A program made the position numbers and the translations under genes. Of a stretch of 64,000 nt of DNA, positions 52,410 through 61,577 are shown piece by piece. The stretch's first letter is position 1. Each line of letters starts with the position of its first letter. The DNA is from JADCRZ01 sp031399065. GTDB taxonomy: Bacteria; Bacteroidota; Bacteroidia; Chitinophagales; Chitinophagaceae. The notes under the pieces are model-generated. The model worked only from the letters and a program-made list of their open reading frames with translations, was not told the DNA's origin and did not search any database. The stretch is taken from positions 47,371 through 111,370 of the forward strand of contig JANNOM010000021.1 in assembly GCA_031399065.1 (NCBI GenBank), given 5' to 3'.

Positions 52410-53231
52410 ATGCGGATCTTTTTTACGGGATTGGTTTTATGCTCGATGGCGATAGTATCTTGTTCTCCTAATAACGTAACAGAGGATAAAAGTCTAAAAA
52501 AATTATTCGATTCTCACCAGTTGCAGGGAAGTTTTGGCCTCTTCGATAATAGCCTGGGTTTATTTACCATTTACAACCTGCCGGTATTCCGGGACAGTGC
52601 CTGGTTACCCGCTTCCACTTTCAAGATCGTCAATTCATTGGTGGGCATACAGACAGGTGTAATAAAAGATGAAAACACCGTGATTCCCTGGGATGGCATT
52701 ACCAGACCCCAGGCGGCATGGAACAGGGATATGAATATGAAAGAAGCGTTTACCGTATCCTGCGTGCCCTGGTTCCAGGAACTGGCCCGCCGCATCGGTA
52801 AAGACACCATGCAGCACTGGCTCGATACATTAGGATATGCTGCCCGCAACGGGAAAGCGGTCATACGAACGATCGATACCTTCTGGCTGGATAATTCGGT
52901 AAAAATCTCTGCCGATGAACAGCTGGGACTTGTGAAAAGATTATACTTCGACCAGCTGCCCTTTTTTAAGCGGACCCAGCAGATAGTAGCCAATATGATG
53001 CTCCGGGAAGATAACAGCAATTACCGGCTAAGCTACAAGACGGGCTGGGGCTATACGGAAAAAGGGCATGCGCTGGGATGGGTCGTTGGGTGGATCGAAG
53101 AAAACAAACATCCTTATTTTTTCGTTTTGCAGGTAGAATCGCCGGATAAGAGCTACGATCTTACCACGGTGCGGCTTACCCTCCTTAAAGAAATACTAAA
53201 ACAGTACGGATTTATGGAAGGAAAGAAATAA
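52410..53231 (+). CDS. Class D (OXA-type) beta-lactamase homologue, lipoprotein
   Basis: A 273-aa serine beta-lactamase homologue. The catalytic tetrad is present: Ser69 and Lys72 in STFK, Ser117-x-Val119 (SCV), and Lys210-Thr-Gly (KTGWG). The FWL segment with Trp159, next to the active site in OXA enzymes, is also there. The usual YGN motif is changed to YAA at 143-145. A lipobox (AIVSC, Cys18) suggests lipid anchoring in the envelope. The longer open frame from 52293 overlaps the M48 gene; the ATG at 52410 is preferred because of the signal peptide and the promoter. Whether it hydrolyses carbapenems or other beta-lactams cannot be read from sequence. Confidence 0.9.
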   Translation: MRIFFTGLVLCSMAIVSCSPNNVTEDKSLKKLFDSHQLQGSFGLFDNSLGLFTIYNLPVFRDSAWLPASTFKIVNSLVGIQTGVIKDENTVIPWDGITRPQAAWNRDMNMKEAFTVSCVPWFQELARRIGKDTMQHWLDTLGYAARNGKAVIRTIDTFWLDNSVKISADEQLGLVKRLYFDQLPFFKRTQQIVANMMLREDNSNYRLSYKTGWGYTEKGHALGWVVGWIEENKHPYFFVLQVESPDKSYDLTTVRLTLLKEILKQYGFMEGKK

Positions 53232-53250
53232 AATCTCAACTTCGTACCCC

Positions 53251-54252
53251 ATGTTCAATTTTCAACATATCGAATATCTTACGGCATTCGCGCTGGTTCC
53301 AATGCTGGTAGTGGTATTCCTGCTGTTGCTGGGCTGGAAAAGAACCCGGATAGCCCGGATAGGCGATGAGAACCTGGTAAAAGAACTGATCAGGGATTTT
53401 TCCCCCTTCCGTTTTGCCCTGCGCTTCGTGCTGTTCCTGCTGGCATTGGCAATGCTGATAACGGGAGCAGCCAACCTTCAAAGTCCGGGTGCTATGGAAA
53501 AAGTAAGCCGAAAGGGAGTGGATGTAATGATAGCCCTTGATGTAAGTAAAAGCATGCTGGCCCAGGATATTAAACCCAACCGGCTCGAACGGGCAAAGCA
53601 ACTGGTAAACAAGCTCATGGAGCAGATGGAGAACGACCGGGTAGGCCTCGTACTATTCGCCGGAAGGGCTTATGTGCAAATGCCCCTTACCACAGATCAC
53701 AGCGCAGCACGGATGTATATCCGTAATGCCGCGCCGGAGGCCGTACCTACCCAGGGCACCGTAATATCCGAAGCGTTAAAAGCTTCCAACGCCTCCTTTA
53801 ACAGCAAGGACAGGAAGTTTAAATCCATCATCCTTATTTCTGACGGGGAAGACCACGACGCGGAAGCCGTTCAATTTACGCAGGCACTGGTGAAGAACGG
53901 GGTAATGATCAACTCCGTAGGTATCGGGTCGCCCAACGGATCGCCGCTGATCGACGAACAAACCAACCAGTTGAGAAAAGATGCGCAGGGAAACGCCATT
54001 ATCACCAAACTCGATGAAACCACGCTGAAACAACTGGCACAACAAACAAAAGGCATATACGTTCACCTGGATGACGCCGATGCGGCAGTGGGTAAAATAA
54101 TGGCCCAGCTTTCAACCATCGAACAAACGGCTATGGGCGACCAGGCTTTCATGAATTATAAAAGTTATTTTCAATGGTTCCTCGGCGCAGCACTGTTATT
54201 ACTGCTGGCGGAGTTTTTTATTTCTGAAAGAAAAAAGATACGACTGGCGTGA
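53251..54252 (+). CDS. VWA-domain protein, Bat (aerotolerance) type
   Basis: A 333-aa membrane protein with segments at about residues 10-27, 55-75 and 305-325. A von Willebrand factor A domain lies between (about 90-285), and its metal-binding MIDAS begins with DVSKS. BatA and BatB share this layout; the position directly before a BatC-like TPR protein suggests BatB. The rest of the usual Bat set (MoxR ATPase, DUF58 protein, BatD) is not here. It overlaps the next gene by 4 bases (GTGA). Confidence 0.86.
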   Translation: MFNFQHIEYLTAFALVPMLVVVFLLLLGWKRTRIARIGDENLVKELIRDFSPFRFALRFVLFLLALAMLITGAANLQSPGAMEKVSRKGVDVMIALDVSKSMLAQDIKPNRLERAKQLVNKLMEQMENDRVGLVLFAGRAYVQMPLTTDHSAARMYIRNAAPEAVPTQGTVISEALKASNASFNSKDRKFKSIILISDGEDHDAEAVQFTQALVKNGVMINSVGIGSPNGSPLIDEQTNQLRKDAQGNAIITKLDETTLKQLAQQTKGIYVHLDDADAAVGKIMAQLSTIEQTAMGDQAFMNYKSYFQWFLGAALLLLLAEFFISERKKIRLA

Positions 54253-54938
54253 AAAAACATTTCTTCATATTATTCGTAAGCTGCACCACCGTTACATTGT
54301 TGTATGCACAGAACGAAAAAGCCCCGCTCTGGGAAGGCAATAAATTTTATAAAGAGCTCAATTTCCAGAAATCGCTGGAGGCTTATAACAAGGCATTGGC
54401 CATAGCCCCTGCTAACCCCCTGGCTAATTACAATATGGGCAATACCCAGTTCCGGCTCAACAAATTTGATGAAGCCGCTAAAATGTACGACAATACCATC
54501 AGCCATTCCGATAAAAAACCCGACAAGGAAAAAGCGTTTTATAATAAAGGGGTTTCCTTCAGCAAACAGAAAAAACTCGATGAAAGTATAACTGCTTATA
54601 AAGAAGCACTCAAACTGGACCCGAACGACCAGGAAGCCAGGGAGAACCTGCAAAAAGCACTGCTGGAAAAAAAAGAAGAAGATAAAAAAAAGCAGGGGGG
54701 AGAAGATAAAAAAGAAGAAGAGAAGAAAGACCCCAAAAATAAGAACGATAAAAAAGATAAGGAAGAAAAAAAACAGGATCAGCAGCAGGACAAACAAACC
54801 AAACTCTCTAAACAGCAGGTAGAGCAGCTGCTGAAAGCATTGGAACAAAAAGAAAAAGAAGTACAGAAAAAAATGCAGGACCGCGAGAACGAAAAAGAAA
54901 AACAGAAATCGGCAGCAAGGCCTGATAAAGACTGGTAA
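54249..54938 (+). CDS. BatC-like TPR protein
   Basis: A 229-aa exported protein with a signal peptide of about 20 residues. Three TPR helical pairs (about 25-135) have the typical ALAIAPANPLANYNMGNTQF and ALKLDPNDQEARENLQKAL patterns. The last 90 residues are almost entirely Lys, Glu, Asp and Gln, probably a long charged helix or disordered tail. GTG start, translationally coupled to the VWA gene. ispG follows after 3 bases. Confidence 0.85.
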   Translation: MKKHFFILFVSCTTVTLLYAQNEKAPLWEGNKFYKELNFQKSLEAYNKALAIAPANPLANYNMGNTQFRLNKFDEAAKMYDNTISHSDKKPDKEKAFYNKGVSFSKQKKLDESITAYKEALKLDPNDQEARENLQKALLEKKEEDKKKQGGEDKKEEEKKDPKNKNDKKDKEEKKQDQQQDKQTKLSKQQVEQLLKALEQKEKEVQKKMQDRENEKEKQKSAARPDKDW

Positions 54939-54941
54939 ATT

Positions 54942-56966
54942 ATGCAACTATATTGTGATACACTTACAAACCGGCAGCGCCTGAAAACAAGGGAAGTGAA
55001 GATAGGCGAACTGCTGCTGGGTAACGGTCACCCGGTGCGGCTTCAGACCATGACCACCACCGACACCATGGATACCATGGCAACGGTAGAACAAAGCATA
55101 CGCTGTATAGAGGCAGGTGCCGAACTGGTGCGCATTACGGCACCCAGCAAAAAAGAAGCGGAGAACCTGCTTAATATCCGAAACGAATTACGCAAAAGAG
55201 GATACCATACCCCGCTGGTAGCAGACATTCATTTTACCCCCAACGCTGCCGAAATAGCTGCCCGTATCGTAGAAAAAGTAAGAGTAAACCCGGGCAACTA
55301 TGTTGATAAAAAGAAATTTGAACTGATAGAATATACCGATGCCGATTACCGGGAAGAAATAGAACGCATCACGGAACGCTTTACGCCGCTGGTTACTATC
55401 TGCAAACAATACGGTACTGCCATGCGCATAGGCACCAATCATGGAAGCCTGAGCGACCGGATTATGAGTCGCTATGGCGATACGCCTATGGGCATGGTAG
55501 AAAGTGCCATGGAATTTTTACGCATAGCCAGGAACGAGAGTTACCATAACATAGTACTGAGCATGAAAAGCAGCAACCCGCAGGTGATGGTGCAAGCATA
55601 CCGGCTGCTGATTAACCGGATGGATGAAGAATTCGGGGAATGCTACCCCCTGCACCTGGGTGTTACGGAAGCAGGAGATGGGGAAGACGGACGCGTTAAA
55701 AGTGCCGCAGGCATCGGCACCCTGCTGGAAGACGGCATAGGAGATACCGTGCGGGTTTCATTGACCGAGGATCCCGAGTTCGAGATACCAGTATGCCGCG
55801 ACCTGGTGAAAAGATATGAGCAGAATGCAGGCGATACAATACCGCAAGTGCCGGGACGTATAATTCCGGCGGCAGAAAAGATACCCTACGATCCTTTTAA
55901 CTATAGAAGAAGGATTACAAAAGCCGTCAGCAATATAGGTGCCCAACAGGTGCCGGTGGTGATAGCCGACCTCAGTAAATGCGGAAGCATTACACCCGCC
56001 ACGCTGGAACGCGCAGGCTACCTGTATGATGCCGTTACCGATAAATGGAGCATCAGTGATATGGCGGCAGATTATATCTTTACCGGTTCGGCACCACTAT
56101 CGTTTGCGCTGCCGGGTACGCTAAAAGTAATCACCTGGCCGCAGCACTGGCAGGCCGCAGCAGATAAAACGAAATACTATCCTATTTTTTCTGATAAAGG
56201 ATATGTGGAAGCAACCGCGAAAGGCGACACGATCAATTTTGTAATGCTGGATTGTTTCAGCGACGAAACGGCTATCAATGATTTCACCTATCTCGAAGAA
56301 CTCGCCAACGACCCTTCGGTGGTTTTGTGTTTAAGCAGCCGCAATGCATGCTCCATGGCGGCCGTTCGAAGGATGTTCATGGAGCTGATGAACAGGAGCA
56401 TCTATAATCCGGCAGTGATTATATGCGATAGCAACTGGCAAACCCCCGACGAACACCTGATTCATTACTCCACGGAATGTGGGGCATTGCTGCTCGATGG
56501 GTTCGGTGATGGCATCTGCCTGGGCATGACGAACGAAGCCTACCAGAAACATGCTTCCGAGTTTCTCACCACCGCCGGAAGAAATTATTCCAGCGTCAGC
56601 TCAGTGGAACAGTTCGTTAATAATACGGCGTTCACTATACTGCAGGCCACCCGTACCAGGATATCCAAAACGGAATATATCAGTTGCCCGAGTTGCGGAA
56701 GAACCCTGTTCGATCTGCAGGAAACTACGGCGAAAATAAGAGCCGTTACCAATCATCTGAAAGGATTAAAAATTGCCGTGATGGGATGCATCGTAAACGG
56801 ACCGGGAGAAATGGCAGATGCCGACTTTGGCTATGTAGGCAGCGGTACGGGCAAGATCACTTTATATAAAGGGAAAGAAGTGGTAAAAAGATCCGTCAAC
56901 AGCGATGTAGCCGTGGAAGAACTGATCAACCTCATTAAAGAAAACAACGCCTGGGTGCAGCCTTAA
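54942..56966 (+). CDS. ispG: 4-Hydroxy-3-methylbut-2-enyl diphosphate synthase, extended form
   Basis: Iron-sulfur enzyme of the next-to-last step of the MEP pathway. The 674-aa length is well above the 370 aa of the E. coli enzyme because of an inserted domain between the TIM barrel (about 1-290) and the C-terminal cluster domain. This extended type is known from plants, Chlamydia and Bacteroidota. Cys582, Cys585 and Cys616 bind the 4Fe-4S cluster, and the MGCIVNGPGEMADADFGYVG segment is intact. It starts 3 bases after the TPR gene. Its stop abuts the stop of convergent galK with no gap. Confidence 0.96.
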   Translation: MQLYCDTLTNRQRLKTREVKIGELLLGNGHPVRLQTMTTTDTMDTMATVEQSIRCIEAGAELVRITAPSKKEAENLLNIRNELRKRGYHTPLVADIHFTPNAAEIAARIVEKVRVNPGNYVDKKKFELIEYTDADYREEIERITERFTPLVTICKQYGTAMRIGTNHGSLSDRIMSRYGDTPMGMVESAMEFLRIARNESYHNIVLSMKSSNPQVMVQAYRLLINRMDEEFGECYPLHLGVTEAGDGEDGRVKSAAGIGTLLEDGIGDTVRVSLTEDPEFEIPVCRDLVKRYEQNAGDTIPQVPGRIIPAAEKIPYDPFNYRRRITKAVSNIGAQQVPVVIADLSKCGSITPATLERAGYLYDAVTDKWSISDMAADYIFTGSAPLSFALPGTLKVITWPQHWQAAADKTKYYPIFSDKGYVEATAKGDTINFVMLDCFSDETAINDFTYLEELANDPSVVLCLSSRNACSMAAVRRMFMELMNRSIYNPAVIICDSNWQTPDEHLIHYSTECGALLLDGFGDGICLGMTNEAYQKHASEFLTTAGRNYSSVSSVEQFVNNTAFTILQATRTRISKTEYISCPSCGRTLFDLQETTAKIRAVTNHLKGLKIAVMGCIVNGPGEMADADFGYVGSGTGKITLYKGKEVVKRSVNSDVAVEELINLIKENNAWVQP

Positions 56967-58109
56967 TTAGCTGATCACTCTGGCACCGTCTTCTATCTGC
57001 GTTATATACACATCGGGCTGCTTATCATATTTTTCCTGGTAAGCTTTCCTTATTTCTTCTGTAAAATGATCTGTGGCACTGGCCTCCACCAGGTTGATCG
57101 TACACCCCCCAAACCCGCCACCCATCATGCGGGAACCTGCCACGGATTCAAACTTCCGGGCTTCGTTATTCAGGAAATCAAGTTCTGCACAACTTACTTC
57201 ATAGTCTTTGCTAAGCCCTTCATGCGTACGATACATTAACCGTCCAAATCCTTTTATATCGCTCTTCTTCAGTAATTCGCAGCCGGCAAGTAAGCGTTCA
57301 TTTTCGGTAGTCACAAAATGGCAGCGGTTGTATACCAGTTCGGAAAGCTCGTGGCGGTGCGCCTGCAACCGGGAGCTGTTCACGCCTCTTAATGACGTAA
57401 TTTCCGGGTAGTGCCGCTTTAAAATACTGACACCTTCTTCACACTGCGAACGGCGTACATTGTATTCCGACCCGGCCAGCGAATGCGTAACCATGCTGTT
57501 GACCAGCACTATCCTGTAATCAGGGAAATCAAAAGGTATATACTCGTACTCCATACTCTGGCAATCCAGTTTTACCACATGACCTGCCTTGCCATGCAAG
57601 CTGGCAAACTGGTCCATGATACCGGATTTAAGTCCTACAAAAACATGCTCCGTCTGCTGGCCGATATAGGCGAGGTCCATCCGGCTTAGTCCGAACCCGA
57701 ACAGCTCATTCAGCGCAAAGCCGGCGGCAGAGCACAGTGCGGCGGAAGAGCTCATACCGGCACCTACCGGTACGTCGCCATCTACCATCATATCCACTCC
57801 CCTTATCTGCCATCCCCGCTGCTGTATATGAAAGATAACGCCCAGTATATACGTAGGCCATTCCTTCACCGGCTTTATATCATCCAGCGAAAAAGAAAAG
57901 CGGCCACTGAACCTGCTTCCGCTGATATTGATGGTGTCCGTTCCGTTTTCCGCCACTGCCACATAGTTCTTTTTATCTACGGCACCTGGCAATACAAAGC
58001 CTTCATTATAATCGGTATGCTCTCCTATCAGGTTCACACGGCCCGGCGCTGCCACTACCAAAGGTTTTTTGAAATACATGCGCTGGAAGTCCTGGTCTAT
58101 CGTTGTCAT
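56967..58109 (-). CDS. galK: Galactokinase
   Basis: Phosphorylates galactose in the Leloir pathway. The 380-aa protein has the signature GRVNLIGEHTDYNEGFVLP near residue 25, the GHMP ATP-binding GDVPVGAGMSSSAALCSA and the C-terminal RMMGGGFGGCTINLV. galT, galM and a transporter are not adjacent. A TAATTTCG element (58134-58127, minus strand) may be the promoter. It is convergent with ispG and no terminator fits between them. Confidence 0.96.
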   Translation of the reverse strand: MTTIDQDFQRMYFKKPLVVAAPGRVNLIGEHTDYNEGFVLPGAVDKKNYVAVAENGTDTINISGSRFSGRFSFSLDDIKPVKEWPTYILGVIFHIQQRGWQIRGVDMMVDGDVPVGAGMSSSAALCSAAGFALNELFGFGLSRMDLAYIGQQTEHVFVGLKSGIMDQFASLHGKAGHVVKLDCQSMEYEYIPFDFPDYRIVLVNSMVTHSLAGSEYNVRRSQCEEGVSILKRHYPEITSLRGVNSSRLQAHRHELSELVYNRCHFVTTENERLLAGCELLKKSDIKGFGRLMYRTHEGLSKDYEVSCAELDFLNNEARKFESVAGSRMMGGGFGGCTINLVEASATDHFTEEIRKAYQEKYDKQPDVYITQIEDGARVIS

Positions 58110-58307
58110 ATTATACCAATGAGCGACGAAATTAAGGTTTTTAAACGACCTGTATCAACGTAAGCACCTGAGTGATAATGTTATATAAAAGATGCAACCA
58201 AAATCACTTCCCGGCGTTTATATTGTTACCCTCTTTCTGATAAAATTTAAGGGATGAACGAGCTATTTATGTTATAACTTTTTCATACTTTCGTTAAAAC
58301 ATTTGTT

Positions 58308-58700
58308 ATGGAAGAAGAAATTCACTGGCAGATAGCCAAGCTTACTAAAATAGGCAACTCTTATGGAATTATATTAACCCGTAAAATGTTAAAGCACATG
58401 AACATAACCGATAGCAAGCAGGTAGGTATCCTGCTTAAAAACGACGATACGCTGGTGATTAAGAATACCCGCAGAGTTATTCCGCTCAATCTGGATGTTA
58501 GCACCTGGGGCAGGGAAATAGATAAGGCGATAAAAGCAGGGCAACTTCCTGAACCATGTATGTGGTCGGACTATGTAAGCGAAGAAGCGGATAAAGGTTG
58601 GACATGGCATGTAGAATATGATGCAGCTGGGAACGAAATACCTTCCGCCGATAAAGAACAAAAGAAGAAAAATAAAAAGAAGAAAAATGAAAAGATTTGA
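58308..58700 (+). CDS. MazE/AbrB-type antitoxin
   Basis: A 130-aa protein. The N-terminal SpoVT/AbrB DNA-binding domain (about 5-55) includes AKLTKIGNSYGIILTRKML. The middle part probably wraps the toxin, and the C-terminal tail is almost all Lys and Asn. It is longer than classical MazE (about 80 aa). It overlaps the toxin gene by 14 bases and should repress the pair's promoter. A TACTTTCG element lies near 58286. Confidence 0.85.
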   Translation: MEEEIHWQIAKLTKIGNSYGIILTRKMLKHMNITDSKQVGILLKNDDTLVIKNTRRVIPLNLDVSTWGREIDKAIKAGQLPEPCMWSDYVSEEADKGWTWHVEYDAAGNEIPSADKEQKKKNKKKKNEKI

Positions 58701-59004
58701 AGTTTGGCTTACTGAATTCGATCCGGCAAAGGGTGCCGAAATGAAGAAAACAAGGCCGGCTGTCATTCTTTCTCCCGATTCTATTAATAAGAAATTATTT
58801 ACCCTTATTATTGCGCCCCTAACATCCACATCCAGGGATTACCCAACAAGGATATCCACCAGGTTTGGTGATATAGATGGACAAATTGTACTTGACCAGA
58901 TAAGAACGGTGGATAAAAAAAAACTTATAAAAAAACTGGGCACATTAGATAATGAAGAAGCCGTTGCTGCCTGTAGGCTGCTCGGTGCTTTATTTAAATA
59001 TTAA
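58687..59004 (+). CDS. MazF/PemK-type endoribonuclease toxin
   Basis: A 105-aa protein with the PemK/MazF start MKRFEVWLTEFDPAKGAEMKKTRPAVILSP and the later PLTSTSRDYPTRI and DGQIVLDQIRTVDKKKL segments. The Arg and Thr/Ser positions used in RNA cleavage are present. The open frame extends to 58618, but the ATG at 58687 matches the family. Translation probably uses the A-rich end of the antitoxin gene as enhancer. nadB starts 8 bases after its stop. Confidence 0.9.
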   Translation: MKRFEVWLTEFDPAKGAEMKKTRPAVILSPDSINKKLFTLIIAPLTSTSRDYPTRISTRFGDIDGQIVLDQIRTVDKKKLIKKLGTLDNEEAVAACRLLGALFKY

Positions 59005-59012
59005 ATGAGTAT

Positions 59013-60614
59013 ATGATACAAACAGATTTCCTGGTAGTAGGCTCCGGTATTGCAGGACTTACCTATGCATTAAAAGTAGCCCGGCATTTTCCCGATAAAA
59101 AAGTGATCGTAATCACTAAAACGAAAACCGATGAAACCAACACCAAATATGCACAGGGGGGAATCGCGGGCGTTACCGATTTTGAAAAGGATAGTTTCGA
59201 AAAACATATACAGGATACGCTGATCGCCGGTGATGGGTTGTGCAACCCGGAGATCGTGGAAATAGTGGTAAAAGAAGGAGTGGAAAGAATAAAGGAGCTG
59301 ATAGCGTACGGAGCCCGTTTCGATAAGGAAGATGACGGTGACTATGCATTAGGCAAGGAAGGCGGCCATAGTGAGTTCCGCATCCTGCACCATAAAGACG
59401 TTACGGGCAAGGAAATGGAAAGAGCCCTGGTAGATACGGTGCTGGCCCAGCCCAATATAGAAATCATCAAGCATTGTTTTGTGCTGGACCTGCTCACGCA
59501 GCACCATCTCGGTTACATGGTTACTAAAGCCACACCCGGTATCGAATGCTATGGGGCGTATGCACTTGACCTGCGCACCAACGAGATCATCCGGATAGTG
59601 GCCAAAACCACCCTGCTGGCCACCGGCGGAAACGGTCAGGTATATCGCACCACTACCAATCCTTCCATCGCCACGGGCGATGGCGTTGCGATGGTGTACC
59701 GGGCCAAAGGCCGGATCGAGAATATGGAATTTATACAATTTCACCCGACCGCACTGTTTGAACCGGGCACCGGCGGCCAGGCTTTCCTGATCACGGAAGC
59801 GGTAAGGGGCGATGGTGGCATCCTGCGCGATAAAGCAGGCAATGCCTTTATGGAAAAATATGATGAGCGCAAAGATCTTGCCCCGCGCGATATAGTAGCC
59901 CGGGCCATCGATAATGAAATGAAGGTGGCGGGTACCGAGCATGTATACCTGGACTGCCGGCATATGGATCTGGAAAAGTTCCTTCACCATTTTCCCAATA
60001 TCTATGAAAAGTGTATGAGTATCGGTATCGATATCTCGCAGCATATGATACCGGTAGCTCCGGCCGCACATTATAGTTGCGGAGGCATTAAAACGGATGA
60101 ATGGGGTAGAACTTCCATCGATAATTTATACGCAGCGGGCGAATGCGCTTCTACCGGGCTTCATGGAGCCAACCGGCTGGCCAGCAACTCTTTACTGGAG
60201 GCCATGGTGTTTGGTCACAGATGCTATATGGACGCGGCTTCCCGGATAAACGATATTTCTTTTAAGGAAGGCCTGCCCGACTGGAACGCAGCCGGCACCA
60301 GCAATCCGAAGGAAATGATCCTGATCACTCAAAGCCTTAAGGAACTGCAGTTGCTAATGAGCGATTATGTCGGCATCGTACGAACCAATATACGTTTGCA
60401 GCGCGCCATGAAGCGGCTCGATCTTTTATGGGAAGAGACCGAGCAATTGTATGAAACTACCAGTGCTTCGCCGCAGTTGTGTGAGCTAAGGAACCTGATC
60501 ACCGCCGGCTACCTGGTGGTGAAAGGGGCCGGTTTCCGGAAAGAAAGCAGAGGTTTACATTATAATACGGATTACCCTCAAAAGAGTGCGATGGTTCAGA
60601 ATACAATACTTTAG
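59013..60614 (+). CDS. nadB: L-Aspartate oxidase
   Basis: FAD enzyme that oxidises aspartate to iminoaspartate, the first step of de novo NAD synthesis. The 533-aa protein has the Rossmann GSGIAGLTYALKVA, the TKYAQGGIAGV segment, the active-site GGNGQVYRTTTNP and EFIQFHPTAL regions, and the HYSCGGIKTDEWGRTSIDNLYAAGECA motif. It could be mistaken for succinate dehydrogenase A, but the length and YAQGG/GGNGQ pattern favour NadB. nadA and nadC are not adjacent. Confidence 0.94.
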   Translation: MIQTDFLVVGSGIAGLTYALKVARHFPDKKVIVITKTKTDETNTKYAQGGIAGVTDFEKDSFEKHIQDTLIAGDGLCNPEIVEIVVKEGVERIKELIAYGARFDKEDDGDYALGKEGGHSEFRILHHKDVTGKEMERALVDTVLAQPNIEIIKHCFVLDLLTQHHLGYMVTKATPGIECYGAYALDLRTNEIIRIVAKTTLLATGGNGQVYRTTTNPSIATGDGVAMVYRAKGRIENMEFIQFHPTALFEPGTGGQAFLITEAVRGDGGILRDKAGNAFMEKYDERKDLAPRDIVARAIDNEMKVAGTEHVYLDCRHMDLEKFLHHFPNIYEKCMSIGIDISQHMIPVAPAAHYSCGGIKTDEWGRTSIDNLYAAGECASTGLHGANRLASNSLLEAMVFGHRCYMDAASRINDISFKEGLPDWNAAGTSNPKEMILITQSLKELQLLMSDYVGIVRTNIRLQRAMKRLDLLWEETEQLYETTSASPQLCELRNLITAGYLVVKGAGFRKESRGLHYNTDYPQKSAMVQNTIL

Positions 60615-60638
60615 CGGCTTTATAAAGACTATTATTAC

Positions 60639-61541
60639 ATGTATCATATCGTTTACGGCCTGCTTTATATTATCTCGTTATTACCGATGCGGATCTTGTA
60701 TGTAACGGCGGATGCCATTTATGGACTCACGTATTATGTTTTCGGTTACCGTAAAAAAGTGGTGCTTGCGAATCTCCAGATCGCCTTTCCGCACAAAACG
60801 GAAAAGGAAAGAGAACGGATCGCCCGTACATTTTACCATAACCTGATCGACTCTTTTATTGAAACACTGAAAATGCTTTCTGCGGGTGACCGGTTCCTGC
60901 TGAAACGTTTTACCGGCAACTGGCAATTCCTTAATGATCTGTACAAGACGGGCGTAAGCTGCGAAATATTACTGGGCCACACCTTTAACTGGGAATGGGG
61001 TAATTATGCTTTTGCGCGAAAAGTAAGTTACAAGTTCCTGGGTGTCTACATGCCTATCAATAATAAGGTGTTCAACCGGCTGTTCCTTAAAATGAGAGCC
61101 CGCAGCGGTACGGTTTTATTATCCGCCACCGACATGCGGAAAAGCATGATACCACACCGGAGTACGCAATATGTGCTGGGACTGGCCGCCGATCAGAGTC
61201 CCAGCAACCTGCATAATGCTTATTGGATACCCTTTTTCGGCCGCCTTACGGCGTTTATTCCGGGTCCGGAGAAAGGAGCCCGGGCGGGAAATATCCCCGT
61301 GGTATTCGCTTATATAGAGAAAAACAGGCGCGGCTATTATAATGTGGTGTTTTCTATGGGGGAAGAAAATCCGGCCGACACCGCCGTAGGGGAAATTACC
61401 ACCCGGTATGCCCGCTTTATGGAAGAAGTGATCACCCGCATGCCCGGTATGTGGCTCTGGAGCCATCGCAGGTGGAAACATCCGTGGAAAAGCGAATACC
61501 AGAATACGTTTCCCTACCCGGTGGCCAATCAGGACGAATGA
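60639..61541 (+). CDS. LpxL/HtrB-type lipid A acyltransferase
   Basis: A 300-aa inner-membrane-associated acyltransferase with an N-terminal membrane segment (about 5-25). The HX4E catalytic motif is seen as GHTFNWEWGN near residue 112, and GLAADQSPSN and the C-terminal WLWSHRRWKHP are family hallmarks. It adds a secondary acyl chain to lipid A or, in this phylum, possibly another acyl acceptor. It lies 24 bases after nadB. Confidence 0.9.
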   Translation: MYHIVYGLLYIISLLPMRILYVTADAIYGLTYYVFGYRKKVVLANLQIAFPHKTEKERERIARTFYHNLIDSFIETLKMLSAGDRFLLKRFTGNWQFLNDLYKTGVSCEILLGHTFNWEWGNYAFARKVSYKFLGVYMPINNKVFNRLFLKMRARSGTVLLSATDMRKSMIPHRSTQYVLGLAADQSPSNLHNAYWIPFFGRLTAFIPGPEKGARAGNIPVVFAYIEKNRRGYYNVVFSMGEENPADTAVGEITTRYARFMEEVITRMPGMWLWSHRRWKHPWKSEYQNTFPYPVANQDE

Positions 61542-61577
61542 TAAAAGGAAGAATATTTTATCTACATTCGTAGTGTT

